A stretch of DNA of 18,405 bases from Verrucomicrobiota bacterium (GTDB lineage: Bacteria; Verrucomicrobiota; Verrucomicrobiia; Limisphaerales; JADLHS01). The stretch's first letter is position 1. Each line of letters begins with the position of its first letter. A program made the position numbers and the translations under genes. The DNA lies in contig JANYBF010000178.1 of NCBI GenBank assembly GCA_025360895.1, positions 1 to 18,405 on the forward strand, written 5' to 3'. Below, piece by piece: positions 1 to 5,886 of this stretch. The notes under the pieces were generated by a model. That model ran no database searches and was not told the DNA's origin. It saw nothing but the letters and a program-made list of their open reading frames with translations.

Positions 1-1137
1 CTCGTAATCCTTGTCCGTCTGCGCCCGGGCCTGCTCGTAATGCGCTTCCGCCTTTCTCGCCTCCTCCTCGCCGCCGCGCACCAGCGACTCCAAGAACTTC
101 TTCCGGTAATCCACCACCAGCCGCAGCCGGTCGCGTTTCTGATAATGCTCGCGCAACAACCGGAACAACACCGCCTGCGTGACGTCCACGCGCGACTTCT
201 CTTTGGCGTAACCGACTTCCAATTCCGCCAACCGCGCCCGCGCACCTGCCACCAGTTGCCGCAATAACTCCAACTCGGGATTGGTGTAAATGACCAACCC
301 GGCGACGCCAACCTGTATGGTCGCCGTGCGTTTGGTTTCACCGTCAATACCCAGTGCGGCAAACACCGCCGTGTCCGGTTGCGCGGCGGTTGTTTCCAGT
401 TGCCGCAAATACCAGCGACCCATCTTCGCGTTGCGGGCGTTGGCAGATTTGGCCAGCCAGTCTAGCCAGCCGCGCAACTCCGCATCCTTGCGCGCTTCCT
501 GAATCAACCGCCCCTTGTGCTTCCCGAAAGCGATGCGGGACGGAAACCATTCTTCCGCCGCAAACGCGACGAGCTTTTCCCACGTATCCAAACCACGATG
601 CTCGGCAATGGGACGAAGCACCTGCGCCATCAGGTCTGCGACCGTTTGCACATCACCCAGCGCTGTGTGCGCGCCGCGTTCCGGCAGGCGATAATACTGC
701 CGCAACGTTTGCAACTTGCAGTTGCCGGCGGATACGGGATCCAGCAGCCGTTGCGCGAGCCGCAGGGCGCAGAAGCCACGACCGCCAATCGCGCCGATAC
801 CCAACCGCTTCCACTCCGGCTTCAACACTTCATCCAGATCATATTCCAGATTGAACGAGACGAGCGGCAGGCCGCCCGCGTATTCGGCAAACTCTCGATA
901 GACCTGATGCGCCGACTCGCCGTCGCGCTCCAGAATCTCGCACGTGTAACCGTGAACCCGCGATGCCTCGGCAGGAATGTCCGCGTTTTGATTCAACAGT
1001 TTGCGGAACAGTGCGCCGTCTGGATTCCAGCCGCGCATCCGCTGTGCAGCCAGCTCGACCACAAAGATTGGCGCGGACAAGCCGGTCGTTTCCGCGTCGA
1101 CGAGAGTCCAAAGTTTTTGATTTATGGGCATTGCCAT
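1..1137 (-). CDS. DnaQ-type DEDDh 3'-5' exonuclease with DUF3820-like and coiled-coil parts (3' end outside window)
   Basis: Open for 379 codons without a stop down to the left edge, so the C-terminus is missing. Residues 10-175 form a DnaQ-like exonuclease domain: Exo I is VDAETTGL (D14, E16), Exo II is FNLEYD (D100), Exo III is HTALGD (H157, D162), so all DEDDh catalytic residues are present. Residues about 198-250 (FGKHKGR and after) resemble the DUF3820 'quorum-sensing-regulated virulence factor' module. From about 290 on it is charged and helical, probably coiled coil. By memory only, similar proteins can carry a C-terminal J domain, which would lie outside the window. The ATG at 1137 shares one base with the TAA of the Sel1-REC gene (TAATG), which implies translational coupling; a second ATG lies two codons in. 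The exonuclease assignment is firm. The substrate is unknown, and pairing with a SIR2-like gene suggests a defence or stress role (inference). Confidence 0.85.
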   Translation of the reverse strand, partial: MAMPINQKLWTLVDAETTGLSAPIFVVELAAQRMRGWNPDGALFRKLLNQNADIPAEASRVHGYTCEILERDGESAHQVYREFAEYAGGLPLVSFNLEYDLDEVLKPEWKRLGIGAIGGRGFCALRLAQRLLDPVSAGNCKLQTLRQYYRLPERGAHTALGDVQTVADLMAQVLRPIAEHRGLDTWEKLVAFAAEEWFPSRIAFGKHKGRLIQEARKDAELRGWLDWLAKSANARNAKMGRWYLRQLETTAAQPDTAVFAALGIDGETKRTATIQVGVAGLVIYTNPELELLRQLVAGARARLAELEVGYAKEKSRVDVTQAVLFRLLREHYQKRDRLRLVVDYRKKFLESLVRGGEEEARKAEAHYEQARAQTDKDYE

Positions 1138-2045
1138 TAATCCGCAGATGCGGTCGAAATCAGACCAAGATGCGTCGATACGAGTCGCCTAAGGTCCTCA
1201 ACCAAGAATGGCTTCGCAAGATACGCAACATTCAAGCCCTGATTGACAAGTTCTTCCAGCTGGTTCTTCAACTCAACAGTTTCAAACGCGGTTATCATGA
1301 ATATGGGATACTTGACCTGTTTCGCAGCCAGCTTCCGAACCATTTCGACGCCGCTTACCTTCACGTGGCGATTGTCAGTGGTAAACAAGTCGGGATCTTC
1401 TCGCTCCAACTCTTCCAAGGCGGCTTCAGCATCTGAGAAAGTTAGAACCTCCGCATTTGGGAAGTCCATATTGAAGATCATCCTGAGTGCAACACGCGGA
1501 CCTTCCTCGTCATCCATTACTACGATCCTGGGTGAGTCCATTCGGCTTGGCCTGTCGCTCCTTTTCGGCGGTTCAGAGGGAAACTTCTGAAGCCGAAGAA
1601 ACCGACTTTCCACTTCTTTGCGAAACCGCTTTTCGCCATCTGCGATTTGCCGCGGCTCCATTGAAGAACGCAGTGTGTTCAACTCAATTTCGGCGAGTTT
1701 GTCTCTGGAATTTTCAGCAGCAAGCCGCAACCATTTAAAGGCACTCGGTAATGACCAGTTCTTCGAGGTGATGTTTCCTGTTTGCGCAGACCTTATGTCA
1801 CTGGCTGCGAGACTTCGTTGGGACTCAGGGTCTCCTTGTTCAGCGGCCTCTTGTCGCCAACGCCATGCTTCTTCCGCGTTCTGCCGAACTCCCACCCCCA
1901 TGTCATAATAGCCTGCCAATTTGCATTGCGCTTCCATCAGCCCTCGTTCTGCCGCGAGGTGATACCATTTTTTTGCTTCTTTCAGGTTACGCGTAACTCC
2001 TCTGCCGTTTTCGTAACAGGAACCAAGTGCATATTGGCCGTGCAT
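1137..2045 (-). CDS. Sel1-repeat / response-regulator receiver protein, C-terminal fragment
   Basis: Residues 1-115 contain Sel1-like repeats (for example AQCKLAGYYDMGVGV). Residues 171-292 are a CheY-like receiver domain with the whole active site: D178/D179 acid pocket, phospho-acceptor D224 (TTDN), T252 (MITAF) and K278 (AKPF). No output domain follows, so signalling presumably acts through the Sel1 scaffold (inference). The ATG at 2045 lies in the middle of a Sel1 unit, and the frame stays open upstream to a TAG near 2206 with no ATG, GTG or TTG start. The Sel1 coding sense (LRKAVKQGD) continues to about 2068 and then stops making sense. The missing N-terminus is the plus-strand ORF 3001-3787: joining 3787 to 2068 restores a perfect repeat (EAIKWF-LRKAVKQGD-MHGQYALG) in frame, giving 572 aa. 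As it stands this is a fragment with a fortuitous start. It overlaps the exonuclease gene by one base. Confidence 0.85.
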   Translation of the reverse strand: MHGQYALGSCYENGRGVTRNLKEAKKWYHLAAERGLMEAQCKLAGYYDMGVGVRQNAEEAWRWRQEAAEQGDPESQRSLAASDIRSAQTGNITSKNWSLPSAFKWLRLAAENSRDKLAEIELNTLRSSMEPRQIADGEKRFRKEVESRFLRLQKFPSEPPKRSDRPSRMDSPRIVVMDDEEGPRVALRMIFNMDFPNAEVLTFSDAEAALEELEREDPDLFTTDNRHVKVSGVEMVRKLAAKQVKYPIFMITAFETVELKNQLEELVNQGLNVAYLAKPFLVEDLRRLVSTHLGLISTASAD

Positions 2046-2068
2046 GTCGCCCTGCTTAACGGCCTTCC

Positions 2069-3787
2069 GAAGGTCTTCCTCAATTCGATACCTTTGACCA
2101 ACTCGCCAAGCATGTCGAAGGGCAGCGGGAAATTTGGGATAAAGATTTCCAACAAAGAGAAGAATTGTACGATAAACAGATCGTGGACGCGAAAATTGCT
2201 GTCGCTACTATGTTTCTCGATAGAGAAGAAGAAGCGAGAGTAGCAGGGTTGCAAAGCTACAAACGATTCATCGCTTCCATTTTCGGAGGAGAGCCGTGGC
2301 AAAATGCGGTACAAGCCGCTGACTGCCATGTGCTGACGTTCAACTATGATCGGCTGTTTGAAATTGCATTCCTCGATCATTTCAAAAGTTTCGACACCCG
2401 CTCTGTGCCTTTGCACGGAAATAGCGCCTTGAATTCGGGCTTCAATAGGCGCGTTAACGGTGGGTTCGACAAAATAGAACCCGCAACCGAGCGGTTTAAT
2501 TTTCTAAAGCTGCACGGTTCGGCAGGTTGGTGGGTAAATCGGACTCTGGGTGAGCAGCGATCCTACTGGCTTGCTGCGGTCACGCAACCGACTGACATCG
2601 GCGAAATTGAAACCACGCTGAAAAAGCATGGCGTTTATTCTCAAGACGCTCTGAACAGACTGAAGGCTCTCCCTTGGGAGCCGTTGATTACATTTCCACA
2701 TGAAAAACAGCGATCGCTAAAAGACAAACTGACCGGTTTTCCGTACTATCCATACATCCAACAAATTTGGGATCAAGCCGCCCGCCTGCTTGCGGCTGCA
2801 ACAGAGGTAAAGGTCATCGGCTACTCGTTCAGCGCCATTGATAGCAGGCACATGGTCAATGAACTCCTCCGTAAAGCCATCCAGTGCCAAAAGATTGTCA
2901 TTCAAAACCCAGACGTTGCAACCGTTAGAGCCAACTTAGCCAGCTACACGCAAGTAAAAGAGCGGCTGGAGTTCGACGCATCATTGTTCGGAGAGAACTT
3001 GTGAGTGCGACGGACAAACCAGACAAATTCGCGCTGGTGACAAGACCGCCGGGTGCGCTTGAAAAAGCGGAGCCGGGTGCGAAGCGCATTCTTTCTGGGA
3101 TAGTTGCCGACGTGTTGGCTTTGCAGAAAGGCAATGAAGCGGCTGAGGTCTGGTGTCGGCGAGGTGAAGCATCTTATCGCGGAATTGCAGTTATGAACGA
3201 TCGTGCTGAAGCGTACAAATGGTTCCGCATGGCTGCAACCGAGGGCCATGCTAGAGCGCAATGCTGGCTGGGATACTGTTACCAACATTGTTACCAACGT
3301 GAGGGTGGTATTGAGCAGGACATGCCAGAGGGGGCGAGGTGGTTCGAGAAGGCAGCAGCGCATGGGGACGTCGTTGCACAATACAACTTAGGTGTGTGCT
3401 ATGAGGGCGGGCTCGGCGTTCCCGTGGATAGGGATGAAATGATTTTGTGGTATCGCAATGCTGCCAACCAAGGCCATTTAGAATCCCATTTCCGACTTGG
3501 AGTCCATTACACGACTAGGCCGGACGAAGGACTCTTCGGCACTAACAGGGAAACCTCCGAAGGTATGAAATGGCTCGAACGAGCAGCGGAAAAAGGCCAC
3601 ATCCAGTCTCAATTACGGCTTGGTTTTCTGCAGGGATCACTTTGCAGAAACCACGCCGAACAAATCAGGTGGTACAAGATGGCGGTACAGCAGGGAAGTG
3701 GGGAGGGACAAGCGAGACTCGGAACCTGCTACGAAAAAGGCGAGGGCGTACCTCAAGACTACAACGAAGCCATCAAATGGTTTTTGC
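2069..3787. other. Inverted segment (1719 bp) that splits two genes
   Basis: Reversing this segment in silico fuses the SIR2 pieces (minus ...3788 to plus 2069...) and the Sel1-REC pieces (plus ...3787 to minus 2068...) in frame, without loss or gain of a base. The breakpoint is ambiguous by one base because 2069 (G) and 3787 (C) are complementary. There is no extended inverted repeat at the two ends: only short local palindromes, CCTTC-C-GAAGG at 2063-2073 and TTGCAA at 3784-3789. Nothing resembling an invertase or transposase gene lies in the window. A recent illegitimate inversion or an assembly or amplification artefact both fit. Confidence 0.85.
2165..3004 (+). CDS. SIR2-like protein, C-terminal fragment (N-terminus inverted away)
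   Basis: Carries the later SIR2_2-type motifs: LTFNYDRLFE (TxNYD motif), FLKLHGS (KxHG motif) and VIGYSFSAID (GYSxxD motif). It lacks the N-terminal GAGxS Rossmann loop that binds NAD. The annotated start is a TTG with no visible ribosome binding site. The same frame is open and protein-like from about 2069 (EGLPQFDTFDQLAKH). The missing N-terminus is on the opposite strand at 3955-3788; joining 3788 to 2069 continues the frame exactly (HDTINL-EGLPQF), giving a 367-aa protein of normal size for SIR2-like bacterial proteins. The stop TGA overlaps the GTG of the Sel1 gene (GTGA). Many bacterial SIR2-like proteins deplete NAD+ in anti-phage defence; whether this one does is inference. The fragment alone should be inactive. 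Confidence 0.85.
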   Translation: MYDKQIVDAKIAVATMFLDREEEARVAGLQSYKRFIASIFGGEPWQNAVQAADCHVLTFNYDRLFEIAFLDHFKSFDTRSVPLHGNSALNSGFNRRVNGGFDKIEPATERFNFLKLHGSAGWWVNRTLGEQRSYWLAAVTQPTDIGEIETTLKKHGVYSQDALNRLKALPWEPLITFPHEKQRSLKDKLTGFPYYPYIQQIWDQAARLLAAATEVKVIGYSFSAIDSRHMVNELLRKAIQCQKIVIQNPDVATVRANLASYTQVKERLEFDASLFGENL

Positions 3788-3795
3788 AAGATTGA
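3001..3795 (+). CDS. Sel1-repeat protein, N-terminal fragment
   Basis: A 264-aa ORF starting at GTG 3001, inside the TGA of the SIR2-like gene (GTGA overlap). After a lead of about 40 residues it consists of Sel1-like repeats of 33-44 residues (AQYNLGVCYEGGLGV, ARLGTCYEKGEGV and similar), which are helical hairpins used as protein-binding scaffolds. The ORF breaks off in the middle of a repeat (EAIKWFLQD then stop): the last two codons and the TGA come from antisense SIR2 sequence past the breakpoint at 3787/3788. The C-terminal half is on the minus strand, 2068-1137. Rejoined, there are about nine Sel1 units followed by a receiver domain. No signal peptide is seen, so cytoplasmic. Confidence 0.85.
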   Translation: MSATDKPDKFALVTRPPGALEKAEPGAKRILSGIVADVLALQKGNEAAEVWCRRGEASYRGIAVMNDRAEAYKWFRMAATEGHARAQCWLGYCYQHCYQREGGIEQDMPEGARWFEKAAAHGDVVAQYNLGVCYEGGLGVPVDRDEMILWYRNAANQGHLESHFRLGVHYTTRPDEGLFGTNRETSEGMKWLERAAEKGHIQSQLRLGFLQGSLCRNHAEQIRWYKMAVQQGSGEGQARLGTCYEKGEGVPQDYNEAIKWFLQD

Positions 3796-3955
3796 TGGTG
3801 TCGTGTACACTTTGTTCGATTATCGGGAAGCGTCCCGAAATCTTGGATTGAAATACTTCGAGTTGAGCCGCAAGCCCTGTCCCCAATGGGTAGCCGCAAT
3901 TGGCTGAACAACCTGCGCCAAGAATGAAAACTCTGGTTGCTTTAGACTCGCTCAT
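3773..3955 (-). CDS. SIR2-like protein, N-terminal Rossmann fragment
   Basis: Starts at ATG 3955 (MSESKATRVF), directly before the nucleotide-binding strand-loop VFILGAGCSA (G13, G15, S17), followed by GYPLGTGLAAQLE. This is the classic first element of SIR2-like proteins, so ATG 3955 is preferred over the TTG at 4033. After residue 56 (HDTINL, base 3788) the last residues AKTI and the stop read antisense to the Sel1 fragment and are not part of the family. The rest of the protein lies on the plus strand from 2069. No strong Shine-Dalgarno is visible. This was the first gene of the ancestral minus-strand operon. Confidence 0.8.
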   Translation of the reverse strand: MSESKATRVFILGAGCSANCGYPLGTGLAAQLEVFQSKISGRFPIIEQSVHDTINLAKTI

Positions 3956-4109
3956 CAGCCCGTATTGTTCAGCTTGTTTGCGCACTTGAAAAGCTCGAAG
4001 CGTTGATAAAATTTCCTCCGCTTGCCTCCACAATCCGCCATCAAGCCGCCGCCGGTGCTCCCGCCAGTTTCAAAGGCCGCAGGCAGAAAGCGGAAGGCGG
4101 ATTGGGGAA

Positions 4110-4165
4110 GTCTGGAGTCCAAAGGCTAAAGTCCAAAGTCAGAAGTCGGAGGTCGGTGGTCAGAA
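4110..4165. repeat. Tandem 7-nt GTCnnnn repeats, 8 units
   Basis: Eight consecutive 7-base units can be read, seven beginning GTC and one GGC: GTCTGGA, GTCCAAA, GGCTAAA, GTCCAAA, GTCAGAA, GTCGGAG, GTCGGTG, GTCAGAA. The block sits between the start of the SIR2-like gene and the end of the toxin gene. The 284 bases from 3956 to 4239 hold nothing else I can identify. Confidence 0.75.
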
Positions 4166-4239
4166 ATTGAAGTGAGCCTCGTCACCTCGTCTCCTACGGG
4201 GTATCATCGGCGAATCCGCGTGCCCGGCAATGCTACGGA

Positions 4240-4533
4240 TCAACCGCCCAATTGCCGCTGATGATCACGCTTAGCGTGCAGGATGCGAAAGCCAATGACG
4301 CGGTCGCCTTCGAGGCGATAGAAGAGTTTGTAGGGAAAACGGCGGGTGAGCAAACGACGGAAGCCACGGTAGTAAATGGGGCGGCGCTCCGGGTGTTCCT
4401 CCAGCACCCGAACGGCGTTACGAATTTCCTCCAGCAGTTCATCACCCAAACCCGTCCGCTGGGATTCATACCATAGCCGGGCGGCGTAAGCGTCCGCTTC
4501 GGCATTGGGCCGGATGATGACCCGCCAACTCAC
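4240..4533 (-). CDS. RelE/ParE-family toxin
   Basis: A 97-aa protein with the ParE/RelE layout: an N-terminal strand (SWRVIIRPNAEADAYAA), an alpha-helical segment with WYESQRTGLGDELLEEI, then YRGFRRLLTRRFPYKLFYRLEGDRVIGFRILHAKRD. These are the features of the plasmid-stabilisation toxin fold. Members either cleave mRNA on the ribosome or poison gyrase; which one cannot be read here. The GTG start at 4533 overlaps the TGA of the antitoxin gene (GTGA), so toxin translation depends on antitoxin translation. Size and pairing are normal and it appears intact. Confidence 0.85.
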   Translation of the reverse strand: MSWRVIIRPNAEADAYAARLWYESQRTGLGDELLEEIRNAVRVLEEHPERRPIYYRGFRRLLTRRFPYKLFYRLEGDRVIGFRILHAKRDHQRQLGG

Positions 4534-4763
4534 GAGCGGGTTGGTTTGCGAAGACGGGCCTCAACTTCCGGCCAGGTTGAACCAGGATCAGGATTCTTCC
4601 GATAGTCCTCCAGTTCACGGTCAAGCAGTGCTTTTTCCGCCGCCGTGGGTTCGCCACCTTTAAGCAAATCCTGATCTTCCAGTTCGCCGATGCGTTCAAA
4701 AATCTCCCGACGTTCTTGCAATCCTAACGTGGGCAATTCGTGCAGAATCTCGGCTTTGCTCAT
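4530..4763 (-). CDS. Addiction-module antitoxin (Unstab_antitox-like)
   Basis: A 77-aa acidic, helical protein starting at ATG 4763. The C-terminal half contains the family-type sequence TAAEKALLDRELEDYRKNPD followed by STWPEVEARL, which matches the addiction-module component family found with RelE/ParE toxins in many Gram-negative bacteria. The N-terminal LGLQERREIFERIGELED probably forms the dimerisation or DNA-binding helices. It is expected to neutralise the downstream toxin by binding, and perhaps to repress its own promoter (family knowledge). No operator is evident upstream; 4805-4829 carries two copies of ATGCGGTTGA 15 bases apart. Confidence 0.85.
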   Translation of the reverse strand: MSKAEILHELPTLGLQERREIFERIGELEDQDLLKGGEPTAAEKALLDRELEDYRKNPDPGSTWPEVEARLRKPTRS

Positions 4764-4891
4764 GACTGGAATCTAAATTTGCCTTCGGGCCCTGGCAAGT
4801 GTTAATGCGGTTGATGTTGATGCGGTTGAAGAATGTATTTTGTGTCTTGCAGCGGCGGGTGGCTTGGGCCAGTCTTCGGAAAATTCAACCT

Positions 4892-4895
4892 AGGA
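4892..4895 (+). promoter_or_regulatory. Shine-Dalgarno that sets the GNAT start
   Basis: AGGA, six bases before ATG 4902. It favours 4902 over the longer open frame from ATG 4833, whose extra 23 residues are rich in Cys and Gly and do not look like family sequence. Confidence 0.5.
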
Positions 4896-4901
4896 TGTTT
4901 T

Positions 4902-5486
4902 ATGTCACTTGAAGTGGAACTCCAGAAATACCCCAAAGAAGTCAAATTGAAGGACAACTCAAAGGTGAGGTTGCGCCCACTCAAGCGCGCGGATGAAACG
5001 GACTTTCACGCGCTCTTCCTTACCATTCCGGAGGCCGAGCGCATGTTCATCAAGCATCGTGTCACGGATCTCGCCGTCATCCATGATTGGTGTACGAACA
5101 TTGATTTGGGGCGCAACCTGCCGTTGCTGACCGTGGGCGACGGGAAAATTCTTGGCGTGGCCACGTTGCACCAGCAACTCGGCGGGTGGAAACGCCACAT
5201 TGGCCGGGTGAGTGTGCTCGTGCAGCCGGCGGTGCGCGGCCGCGGCATCGCCCGCGCGCTGGTGCAGGAGATTGTGGATATTGCCCGCGCCACGGGGTTG
5301 GAAAAAGTCGAAGCCGAGTTTATCGGTGGCCAAGCCACGGCCATCCATATGTTCGCGATGCTCGGCTTCAGCGAATTGCTCCGGCTGGAGGATTACGTCA
5401 AGGACATGACCGCCAACTCGCATGACTACGTGTTGATGGGCCTCGATTTGAAGACGGACGAAGAATACGCCAGCGCCGGCGGTTGA
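4902..5486 (+). CDS. GNAT-family N-acetyltransferase
   Basis: A 194-aa protein. The acetyl-CoA binding loop is seen in VSVLVQPAVRGRGIARALVQ (Q/RxxGxG/A motif), followed by a helix and the terminal beta-alpha MFAMLGFSELLRL typical of GNAT enzymes. The N-terminal part begins with VRLRPLKRADETDFHALF, the usual first strand and helix. The acceptor substrate cannot be told from sequence. It overlaps no confident neighbour; a small zinc-ribbon gene follows 77 bases downstream and may be co-transcribed. Confidence 0.85.
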   Translation: MSLEVELQKYPKEVKLKDNSKVRLRPLKRADETDFHALFLTIPEAERMFIKHRVTDLAVIHDWCTNIDLGRNLPLLTVGDGKILGVATLHQQLGGWKRHIGRVSVLVQPAVRGRGIARALVQEIVDIARATGLEKVEAEFIGGQATAIHMFAMLGFSELLRLEDYVKDMTANSHDYVLMGLDLKTDEEYASAGG

Positions 5487-5563
5487 GTTCAGCGCGGAAT
5501 GGGAGGCGCCGGCGGATGGTTACTTCGATTCCGCAAACCCGGCTCCGCCCTCCACATTTTAAA

Positions 5564-5830
5564 ATGCCGCCTGCCATCTGTCCCCACTGCGGCGTCCAGG
5601 TGTCGGCCCGAGCCAAGGCCTGCCCGGGGTGCGGTGCGGATGAATCAACCGGCTGGTCGGAAGCGGCCCGTGAAGACGGCTTGGACCTGCCCGACGAAAA
5701 CTTCGACTACGAGAGTTTCACAAAACGCGAGTTTGGAGGTGAGTCGGTGTCGCCGCAGGGGTTGCACTGGTTATGGTGGCTCGTGGCATTGGGATTAGTA
5801 ATTGGCTTACTCCGGTTCTGGCTGCGATGA
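5564..5830 (+). CDS. Small zinc-ribbon protein with C-terminal membrane anchor
   Basis: An 88-aa protein from ATG 5564 (MPPAICPHCG). Two CxxC knuckles, CPHC (residues 6-9) and CPGC (21-24), form a rubredoxin-like zinc ribbon. A Trp/Ser/Asp-rich linker (STGWSEAAREDGLDLPDENFDYESF) follows, then a hydrophobic helix near the C-terminus (LWWLVALGLVIGLLRFWL), so the protein is probably tail-anchored with the zinc ribbon in the cytoplasm. The frame extends upstream to a TTG at 5483, but those residues are Arg-rich and not domain-like. Function unknown. Confidence 0.75.
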   Translation: MPPAICPHCGVQVSARAKACPGCGADESTGWSEAAREDGLDLPDENFDYESFTKREFGGESVSPQGLHWLWWLVALGLVIGLLRFWLR

Positions 5831-5886
5831 GCGGTCGGCTCGCTGAATAACTTGCCAGCGCCTAATCGCTCCGGCATATCCAGTCC

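Noticed and set aside
40..1436. Several plus-strand ORFs of 60-207 aa
   Set aside because: They are antisense to the DnaQ exonuclease and Sel1-REC frames, have no domain-like composition, and overlap each other in different frames.
1982..2416. A 144-aa minus-strand ORF across the left breakpoint
   Set aside because: It is antisense to the SIR2 C-terminal fragment and out of frame with the Sel1-REC gene; no recognisable domain.
2069..3787. Programmed phase-variation switch
   Set aside because: No long inverted repeats and no invertase gene seen; kept only as a remote option in the inversion finding.
4833..4901. Extended GNAT start at ATG 4833
   Set aside because: A better-placed AGGA and family-like sequence support ATG 4902.
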